From positions 186,001 through 250,000 of the forward strand of contig CAVUSX010000017.1 of the NCBI GenBank assembly GCA_963744275.1: 64,000 bases of DNA, given 5' to 3'. A program made the position numbers and the translations under genes. The notes beneath the pieces are model-generated. The model was not told the DNA's origin. It searched no databases and saw only the letters and a program-made list of their open reading frames with translations. The DNA comes from VAZQ01 sp963744275. GTDB taxonomy: Bacteria > Pseudomonadota > Alphaproteobacteria > Rhizobiales > Xanthobacteraceae. This document shows positions 57,973 to 64,000 of this stretch, piece by piece; positions within the stretch are counted from its first letter, which is position 1; each line of letters starts with the position of its first letter.

Positions 57973-60097
57973 CCCGGCGCGTGATCCCGCGCGTTCGGCG
58001 CGATCGGCGATCGAGCGCATGCTGCGGCCGCGTTCGATCGCCATCGTCGGGGCTTCGCCGTCGCCAGGCTCGCTGGGAGCGAGCCTGCTCGCCAATCTGG
58101 AGCGCTTCGCGTTCGGCGGCGACGTCCATCTGGTGAACGCCGGCCGCCGGGAGATCGACGGGCGGCCGTGCGTGAACTCCACGTCGGCCTTGCCGATGGG
58201 AATCGATTGCGCGGCGATCGCCATTCCGCGCGCCGGTATTCTCGAAGCCGTCGCCGGCTGCGCCGAGCGCGGCGTCGGCGGCGTCATCATCTACGCGGCG
58301 GGATTTGCCGAAGCCGGTCCCGACGGCGGAGCGCTGCAGGCGGAGCTCGCGCGCTTGGCGCGCGACCGCGGCATGGCGATCGCGGGGCCGAACTGCCTCG
58401 GGCACATCAACTTTGTGGACGGCATTCCGCTGACCTTCAGCGCCTGCGCGCCGGTGCCGGCGGCCGGGCGTCGAAGCATCGGGATCGTGTCGCAAAGCGG
58501 CGCCATGGCGACCGTGCTGCGCGCCGCGCTGCATGCCCGCGATATCGCGATCTCGTTCTCGATCTCCACCGGCAACGAGGCGCTCAACGGGGTCGAGGAT
58601 TTCCTCGACCATCTGATCGACGACGAATCGACCCATGCTCTGCTGCTGATGGTGGAGCAGTTCCGTCATCCGCAGCGTTTCCTCGCGCTGGCGCGCCGCG
58701 CCCATGACGCCGGCAAGCCCATCGTCCTGCTGCATCCCGGTCGCAGCGTCGCGGCGCGCGTCTCGGCCAAGACCCATACCGGCGCCATGAGCGGCGACTA
58801 CGAGGTCATGCGCACCTTGGTGACGCATGCGGGCGTCGCGGTGGTCGAGTCGCTGGAGGAATTGATCGATCTCGGCGAGCTCATGATCCGTTGGCGATCG
58901 CCGCCGCGCGGCGGCGCCGCGGTGATCTCCGATTCCGGTGCCTTCAAGGCGATGGTCCTCGATTTCTGCGAGAGCTCCGACCTCGATCTGCCGGAGCCGT
59001 CGGCCGCCACCAAATCCGTGCTGGGGGCGATCGCGCCCGATCTCGTCCTGCCCACCAACCCGCTCGACGTCACCGCCCAGGCGCTGGTCGATCCCGATCT
59101 GTATCGCAAGGCCATAAAGCCGCTGCTCGACGACGAGCGCTATGGCAGCCTGGTGCTCGCCGTGGTGCTGAGCAGCCAGACCCACAGCCAGCGCAAGATG
59201 GCGCCGATCATCGCGGCGCTGGAGGATTCCGGGCCGCGCAAGCCGGTGGTGTTCGCCATGCTGGGCGAGGATTGCGAGGTCGCGCCCGAGATCATCGCCA
59301 AGCTGCGCAGCCTGGGCGTACCGTTCTTCCGTTCGCCCGAGCGGGCGCTGCGCGCGCTGGCGCGGCTCGCTGGGCTGCGGGCGCCGCAGCCCGCATCGTC
59401 CACTCGCCCCGCGGTCGTGGGCGTCGGCGAGCGGCTGCCGGCCGGCGTGATCCCGGAATACGATGCCAAGCGGCTCTTGGCGGAGGCCGGCATTCCGGTC
59501 CCGCGCGCAGAGTTGGTGGCCGACTTGCCGGATGCCCGACGGGCGGCCGCGCGCATCGGCTATCCGATCGTGCTGAAGGCGCAAAGCCCCGCGCTCGCCC
59601 ACAAGAGCGACGCCGGTGGCGTCGTTCTCGGGCTCGCCGACGAGCCGGCCCTTGGGCAAGCCTGGCGCAAGCTCCATGCCGATATCGCCAAAGCGCGCCC
59701 GGGCCTGCGCCTCGATGGCGTCCTCGTCGAAGCGATGGTGCGCCCGGGCGTCGAGCTCATCGTGGGTGCGCGCGGCGATCCCGATTGGGGGCCGGTTCTG
59801 GTCGTCGGCCTGGGCGGCGTCTGGGCGCAGGTACTGCGCGACGTGCGGGTGTTGCCGCCCGACCTCGAGCCCGAAGCGATCATCGGCGAGCTGCGCAAGC
59901 TCAGGGCCGCCTCGCTGCTGACCGGATTCCGCGGTGCGCCCGCGCTCGATCTCGACGCGGTGGCGGAAATTGCCGCGCGGCTCGGCCGCTTCGCCGCCGC
60001 GCATCCGGAGATCGCCGAGATCGATGTCAATCCGCTGGTCGTCTATCCGGAGCACGAAGGAGCCATCGCGGTCGACGCGCTGATCGTGGCGCGCTGA
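57965..60097 (+). CDS. ADP-forming acyl-CoA synthetase, probable feruloyl-CoA synthetase (FerA-like)
   Basis: 710-residue intact NDP-forming acyl-CoA ligase. MLRPRSIAIVGASPSPGSLG is the CoA-binding domain, GIVSQSGAMATVLRAALHAR the ligase centre, the phosphohistidine lies in AKTHTGAMSGDYEV, and the ATP-grasp part has GYPIVLKAQSPALAHKSDAG and GVELIVGARGDPDWGPVLVV. Start ATG 57965 overlaps the hydratase-lyase gene. In Sphingobium SYK-6, FerA is a feruloyl-CoA synthetase of this same superfamily working with a hydratase-lyase (FerB), so the paired arrangement here supports the same role. Distinct from the second ligase at 32199. Confidence 0.85.
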   Translation: MADPARDPARSARSAIERMLRPRSIAIVGASPSPGSLGASLLANLERFAFGGDVHLVNAGRREIDGRPCVNSTSALPMGIDCAAIAIPRAGILEAVAGCAERGVGGVIIYAAGFAEAGPDGGALQAELARLARDRGMAIAGPNCLGHINFVDGIPLTFSACAPVPAAGRRSIGIVSQSGAMATVLRAALHARDIAISFSISTGNEALNGVEDFLDHLIDDESTHALLLMVEQFRHPQRFLALARRAHDAGKPIVLLHPGRSVAARVSAKTHTGAMSGDYEVMRTLVTHAGVAVVESLEELIDLGELMIRWRSPPRGGAAVISDSGAFKAMVLDFCESSDLDLPEPSAATKSVLGAIAPDLVLPTNPLDVTAQALVDPDLYRKAIKPLLDDERYGSLVLAVVLSSQTHSQRKMAPIIAALEDSGPRKPVVFAMLGEDCEVAPEIIAKLRSLGVPFFRSPERALRALARLAGLRAPQPASSTRPAVVGVGERLPAGVIPEYDAKRLLAEAGIPVPRAELVADLPDARRAAARIGYPIVLKAQSPALAHKSDAGGVVLGLADEPALGQAWRKLHADIAKARPGLRLDGVLVEAMVRPGVELIVGARGDPDWGPVLVVGLGGVWAQVLRDVRVLPPDLEPEAIIGELRKLRAASLLTGFRGAPALDLDAVAEIAARLGRFAAAHPEIAEIDVNPLVVYPEHEGAIAVDALIVAR

Positions 60098-60267
60098 TCC
60101 GATTGGAGCATTTTCAGGAAAATGCCCGCCCCGCGGAGGCGGGGGTGGAATCCGGTTTTCCGTGCGAAAATGCGACAACGCAAAAATGCTGGAGCGGTTT
60201 CTGTTTCTGGCCAAAATGAAACCGCTCCGGTCCGCAAGTCGTCGATCAAACGCGTGGGAGGAGGGCG
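60098..60267. repeat. Rhizobiales-type intergenic palindromic element
   Basis: Gap between the CoA ligase and transporter genes. It contains CCCGCC...GGCGGG at 60125-60143 and a perfect 11-bp inverted repeat GGAGCGGTTTC / GAAACCGCTCC at 60191-60201 and 60218-60228. The surrounding GGAATCCGGTTTTCC and AAAATGCGACAACGC sequences are of the kind dispersed through Rhizobiales genomes. A GGAGGAGGG ribosome-binding site follows for the next gene. Confidence 0.6.
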
Positions 60268-61629
60268 ATGCAGGACGAGATTTTCGACGTCGGGGAGTTC
60301 ATCGACAAACGGCGCTTCGGCGCCGTGCAACTCACGGTCATGGCGTTGTGCGCGGCGATCATGACGGTCGACGGCTATGACGTGTTCGTCATGGGCTTCC
60401 TGCTGCAGCCGATCGCCCACAGCTTCGGGGTGTCGCCGGCCGCGATCACGCCGGTGTTCGTGGTTCAGAGCGTCGGCCTCGCGCTCGGCAGCTGGATTGT
60501 CAGTCCGCTTGCCGACCGCTACGGGCGCCGCCGCCTGTTGCTCGCCTCCGCGGTTCTGTTCGGCGCCCTCACTTTGGCGGCGACGCAGGCGAGCTCGGTC
60601 GACGAGCTCGTTGCGCTTCGCTTCGCGGCTGGCCTGTTCTACGGCAGCCTCATTCCCAACGCCATCGCGATCACCGTCGAATACGCGCCCGAGCGGCTGC
60701 GCGCCACCATGGTGAACTGGATGTTCATCGGCTACACGGCGGGCGCCGCTTCGGGCGGTGCGGTCGCGGCCTTTCTGGTCGGCAAATATGGCTGGCAGAG
60801 CGCGTTCTGGGTCGGCGGCCTGGTGCCGCTCTGTCTCGCCGTCATTCTCTATTTCGCCCTGCCGGAATCGATCCGCTTCTGCGTGCTCCGCAACCAGCGT
60901 GATCCACGCATTCCCGGCCTTCTGCGGCGCATCGATCCCTCGCTCGAGCTCACCGGCACCGAGCGTTTCATGCTCGAAGAGCCGGCCGCGACCGGCACGC
61001 CGGCAGCGGCCCTGTTCCGGGACGGACGCGCCGCGATCACGCTGTTGATCTGGCTCGCCTATTTCATGAACATTCTGGTGATCACGGTGCTCGGCGCGTT
61101 CCTGCCCACGTTCCTGCGGAATTTCGGCGCCCTGTCGTTGGAGCAGGCGGCCGGGGTCACGTCGTTCTATTCCATCAGCGGCATCGCCGCGATGTTGGTC
61201 TACGGCCGCTTGATCGACCTCTACGGCGCCCCCAAGGTGATCACCCTCACCGGCATCGTGGCTGCTGCCGCGGTGGCGTCGCTCGGGCTGATCGACCTGC
61301 AATCGCCGTGGCTCTACCTCGTCACCTTCTTCGTCGGCGCCGGCGTGATCGCCGGGCAGGGCGGGCTGCACGCCCTCAGCTCCATGACCTATCCGACGCA
61401 GATGCGCGCGACCGGCGTCGGCTGGGCGGTGGGGTCCGGGCGGGTCGGCGGAATGCTCGGCCCCCTCTTGGGCGGAGCGGCGCTCGCCGGACACTGGGCC
61501 GCCTTCCCGTCGTTCCTGGCGGCTGGCCTGCCGATGCTCTTGGTCGCGGCCGCGACCTGCCTGATCGGTTTCATCCTCGCTCCCGCCGCCAAGCCCGCGC
61601 CGCGCCTCGCCGACCAGATGACCGAATGA
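60268..61629 (+). CDS. MFS transporter, aromatic acid:H+ symporter (AAHS) family
   Basis: 453-residue 12-helix importer. AAHS signatures: MTVDGYDVFVMGFLLQPIAH in helix 1 (the D-G-Y/F-D motif), the cytoplasmic PLADRYGRRRLLLASAVLFG loop, and a repeated motif in helix 8 (SSMTYPTQMRATGVGWAVG). It likely brings hydroxycinnamic or benzoic acids into the cell for the upstream hydratase-lyase/CoA ligase. GGAGGAGGGCG precedes ATG 60268. Intact. Confidence 0.9.
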   Translation: MQDEIFDVGEFIDKRRFGAVQLTVMALCAAIMTVDGYDVFVMGFLLQPIAHSFGVSPAAITPVFVVQSVGLALGSWIVSPLADRYGRRRLLLASAVLFGALTLAATQASSVDELVALRFAAGLFYGSLIPNAIAITVEYAPERLRATMVNWMFIGYTAGAASGGAVAAFLVGKYGWQSAFWVGGLVPLCLAVILYFALPESIRFCVLRNQRDPRIPGLLRRIDPSLELTGTERFMLEEPAATGTPAAALFRDGRAAITLLIWLAYFMNILVITVLGAFLPTFLRNFGALSLEQAAGVTSFYSISGIAAMLVYGRLIDLYGAPKVITLTGIVAAAAVASLGLIDLQSPWLYLVTFFVGAGVIAGQGGLHALSSMTYPTQMRATGVGWAVGSGRVGGMLGPLLGGAALAGHWAAFPSFLAAGLPMLLVAAATCLIGFILAPAAKPAPRLADQMTE

Positions 61630-61679
61630 GCGGGTGGGCCGTGCCGGAAACGCGGCGAAAAACCGGATAGGCTGTCGCC

Positions 61680-63206
61680 ATGTCGTGCTGTCCACCCAGC
61701 CCGCTCCGCCGCATCGGGCGCGGGGTCATCCTTTTGCTGACCGCTTTCCTGGTTCTGGCCGCGGCGCTCGCGCGCCAGCCTCCCAAGCCGTTGATGGATT
61801 TCGATCAGCCGTTCTACGTCACCATCGCCTACGATCTCGAGCGGCACGGCGTCTTCAGCAACGGCATTTTCGACGGCACCGACGACGTGGTGACGGCGCC
61901 GGCGCCCGGCATGTTCTTCGGTCCAGTCTATCCTCTCATGGTGCTGGCGGCGATGAAGATCGACCACCGCTTCGCCGACGCCGTCCATTGCGCGGTCGAA
62001 GCCGATCACGGCCACGGCGACCCGGCGAGCTGCGAGCCCTACGCGGGCCCGATGCGTCTCATCCATGCGCTCTTGCTCGCGCTCGGCGTGCTCGCGGTCG
62101 CGGCCGCCGGCGAGAGAATATTCGGCAGCGCGGCGGTATTCTGGCTCGCAGGTGGCCTCGCGACCGTCGGTCTCGCCGCCGAGGCCGACATGTTCTCGTT
62201 CATCATGACCGAGAGCATCACCTTCTCGCTCTACAGTGTGCTCGCCTTGATCCTGGTGCTGGCCTGGACGACGGCACGGCTGCGCTATGCCGTGCTGGCC
62301 GGCGGCGTGCTCGGCATCCTGTGCCTCACCCGGCCTGACTTTTTGGTGTTGTACCCGGTGGCGCTCGGCCTCGGCGTCCTGTACGGCCGTCTTTCCCGGC
62401 CGCGGCGCCCCTTCGGGGCGGCCCGCCTCATCGGATTGACCCTCGCGTTCGCCGCCGTAATCGGAGCATGGGGGGCGCGCAATGCCGTCTCGGTCGGAAA
62501 ATTCAGGCTGACGGAGGAGTACGGCTCGGCCGCGCTGATCGAGCGTTTCGCCTATGACGACATGACGGCGCGCGAATTCATCCAGGCTTTTCCCTATTGC
62601 ATGCCCGGCATCGGCGCCCTCGGCTTCGATCTGGTCTACGGGACCGACTCGATGCACCGGTTCGTGTACCACACGCCCGGCAGCTTCTTTCACGTCGGGC
62701 GCGATCGGCGCGACGCGCTGGTGGACGAGTTCGGCCGCCTCGATCCGCTCATCGGCGGCATCATCCGCGACGAGATGCGCGCCGACTGGTGGCGGTATCT
62801 TCTGGTCAGCATTCCGCTCGCCTGGTGCGGAATGTGGGCCGGACAGCTGGCGAGCCTGGTGCTGATTCCGTTGTTCGGGTGGGCCTGCGTGCGCGCGCTA
62901 CGCCGATCGGAGCCGTTGTTCCTTCTCTACGCCGCGCCCGCCGTGGTCATGCTCGGTTTGCACGCGGCGCTGGCGAACCAAACCACCCGCTACAACCTGA
63001 TCCTCATCGGCCCGTACTCGATCGCGGCCGCCTGGATCATCGCCTCATGGGGCATCTGGCGCCGGCGGGTGATCGCGCCCGCAAGCGCGCCGGAGCGAGG
63101 CCAGGGCGGCGTCCTTGCGCGCCACCTAGGCCCGGCGAGCCGCAAGGCGGTTACAGCCCGAGCGCGGCGCGCAGCTCGGCCTTGGCGGCGTCGAAGTCCG
63201 CCTTGA
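61680..63206 (+). CDS. Multi-pass membrane protein, GT-C glycosyltransferase-like
   Basis: 508 residues with about ten hydrophobic segments. LMDFDQPFYVTIAYDLERHG just after the first helix resembles the Asp-containing first loop of GT-C (PMT/ArnT-type) glycosyltransferases. Further segments include FIMTESITFSLYSVLALILV and WWRYLLVSIPLAWCGMWAGQ. The last 40 residues (SRKAVTARARRAARPWRRRS) are Arg-rich and overlap the phosphatase gene on the other strand by 56 bp, so the true stop may be a TAG near 63129 reached by a one-base correction. Substrate unknown. Confidence 0.65.
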   Translation: MSCCPPSPLRRIGRGVILLLTAFLVLAAALARQPPKPLMDFDQPFYVTIAYDLERHGVFSNGIFDGTDDVVTAPAPGMFFGPVYPLMVLAAMKIDHRFADAVHCAVEADHGHGDPASCEPYAGPMRLIHALLLALGVLAVAAAGERIFGSAAVFWLAGGLATVGLAAEADMFSFIMTESITFSLYSVLALILVLAWTTARLRYAVLAGGVLGILCLTRPDFLVLYPVALGLGVLYGRLSRPRRPFGAARLIGLTLAFAAVIGAWGARNAVSVGKFRLTEEYGSAALIERFAYDDMTAREFIQAFPYCMPGIGALGFDLVYGTDSMHRFVYHTPGSFFHVGRDRRDALVDEFGRLDPLIGGIIRDEMRADWWRYLLVSIPLAWCGMWAGQLASLVLIPLFGWACVRALRRSEPLFLLYAAPAVVMLGLHAALANQTTRYNLILIGPYSIAAAWIIASWGIWRRRVIAPASAPERGQGGVLARHLGPASRKAVTARARRAARPWRRRSPP

Positions 63207-63852
63207 AATCCGGATGGGTCGAGATCGTCTGCGCGATCACGGTGCCGGAGATGCGGCCCATCTCGATGTCGGAGGGGTAGTGGATGCCGCCCACGATCCG
63301 GTTGTGGCCGAACTCCCAGGCCCGCGCCATGATCTGGGCGCGCTTCTCCGGCAGCATGTTGGCGAGCTCGATGCCCATCAGGGTGCCGACCGTGGCGTGG
63401 CCGGACGGATAGGAGCCCGACTTCGACAGCGGCACCACCGGCCTGACCAGATCCGAATAGAGATGCGGGCGCGGGCGCTTCCACACGCTCTTGGCGGGAT
63501 CGGACACGGCGCCCTCGGTCTTCACCACACGGTCGAAGAAGGCGGCGAGCTTGGGCAGGTCGGCGGCATTGAATTTGGGACTGTCCACCACGTCGGCGAA
63601 GCGCCAGATGCTCTGGGCGGCGTCCGCGATGGCGCGGGCCTCCATCTCCTTGGTGCGCGTCACCTGGAGGGTCAGGATCTCGCCGAGCTCGGCCTTCATC
63701 TGATCGGAGTCGAGCGCGGGCGGCGGCGGCAGCAGCAGCAGGAGGTTGATTTCCTTGTTGTCGGAATACGGCTTTGCATCTTCGGCGTGCAGTAGCGCTG
63801 GCGAAAACGCGATCAGCGCGACAAAAGCGAGCGCGGACATGAGCTTGCGCAT
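63151..63852 (-). CDS. Secreted class A non-specific acid phosphatase (PAP2 superfamily)
   Basis: 233-residue periplasmic phosphatase. Signal peptide: MRKLMSALAFVALIAFSPAL. The PAP2 tripartite motif is present: KSVWKRPRPHL (KxxxxxxRP-like), GSYPSGHAT and EFGHNRIVGGIHYPSD (usual SR replaced by NR; His and Asp present). The N-terminal DNKEINLLLLLPPPPALDSD is typical of class A phosphatases (PhoN-like). It acts on phosphomonoesters. It overlaps the 3' end of the preceding gene antisense. Intact. Confidence 0.88.
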   Translation of the reverse strand: MRKLMSALAFVALIAFSPALLHAEDAKPYSDNKEINLLLLLPPPPALDSDQMKAELGEILTLQVTRTKEMEARAIADAAQSIWRFADVVDSPKFNAADLPKLAAFFDRVVKTEGAVSDPAKSVWKRPRPHLYSDLVRPVVPLSKSGSYPSGHATVGTLMGIELANMLPEKRAQIMARAWEFGHNRIVGGIHYPSDIEMGRISGTVIAQTISTHPDFKADFDAAKAELRAALGL

Positions 63853-63968
63853 TGGATTTATCCCTGTGTCAGGAGCGGAACCCGGTTTGCTTAGCAGGCG
63901 GCAAATGACGCAATCATGACACCTTTTGGCGCGCAGTCCGCCGGCGCGCCCGCGGAGGGTGGATCAGC

Positions 63969-64000
63969 ATGAACCGAGCCGCCGAGCCCGGCACCCCGTC
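63969..64000 (+). CDS. Start of a gene cut by the window edge
   Basis: GGAGGGTGGATCAGC followed by an ATG at 63969, opening MNRAAEPGTP before the sequence ends. The strong ribosome-binding site suggests a real start, but ten residues cannot identify the product. Confidence 0.35.
   Translation, partial: MNRAAEPGTP

Overview
The window is GC-rich, densely coded bacterial chromosome. It is probably from an alphaproteobacterium, most likely a soil- or plant-associated member of Hyphomicrobiales or Rhodospirillales. This rests on the alphaproteobacterial RpoD, a transaldolase-phosphoglucose isomerase fusion, a DUF6894 protein, several orphan tricarboxylate-type binding proteins, ferulate-type aromatic catabolism and Rhizobiales-style palindromic intergenic repeats. 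I see no rRNA, tRNA, CRISPR, transposase or phage gene. About thirty single-base frame breaks interrupt otherwise canonical genes, including rpoD. Most are +1 in short homopolymers. They cluster at 0.2-28.2 kb, 30.7-32.2 kb and 45.5-48.9 kb, and I read them mainly as long-read assembly errors, so broken genes are annotated at their inferred full extent.

Layout. 0-9.6 kb: RND efflux pump (permease cut by the window edge, plus adaptor), a DUF6894 membrane protein, secreted proteins, a dienelactone-hydrolase-like enzyme and a TIR-domain membrane protein. 9.8-21.6 kb: a co-directional sugar-phosphate operon: tkt, tal-pgi fusion, gnd, zwf, two tandem Cof-type HAD phosphatases, pgl, gntK and a glucose-dehydrogenase-like SDR. 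Together these could take glucose or gluconate to 6-phosphogluconate and on through the oxidative and non-oxidative pentose phosphate pathway. 21.7-24 kb: an orphan DUF1778 antitoxin, then a small predicted regulon of a membrane protein, a winged-helix regulator and a cis-prenyltransferase. The same ACTTT-N6-CAAAGT palindrome precedes the first and last of these genes. 24-28.7 kb: a Tat-type flavoprotein, palindromic repeats, a TPP enzyme, and a ParE-like toxin-antitoxin pair lying between two 206-bp copies of the TPP gene's 3' end.

28.7-38.2 kb: a molybdopterin oxidoreductase, TctC-type binding proteins, an acyl-CoA dehydrogenase / ADP-forming acyl-CoA ligase / decayed MmgE-PrpD operon, and higBA. 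38.4-44.6 kb: a CydAB/CioAB-type quinol oxidase with a solute-binding protein, a fatty-acid desaturase and small proteins. 44.9-48 kb: rpoD with an unusual tandem repeat, and small proteins. 48.2-55 kb: three large secreted repeat or propeller proteins, one with a CxxCH haem motif, plus a TctC protein and a DUF1194 protein. 55.5-61.6 kb: a DHA2-type exporter followed by a likely ferulate/p-coumarate operon (hydratase-lyase, ADP-forming CoA ligase) and an aromatic-acid MFS importer. 61.7-64 kb: a GT-C-like membrane protein, a class A acid phosphatase, and the start of a truncated gene.
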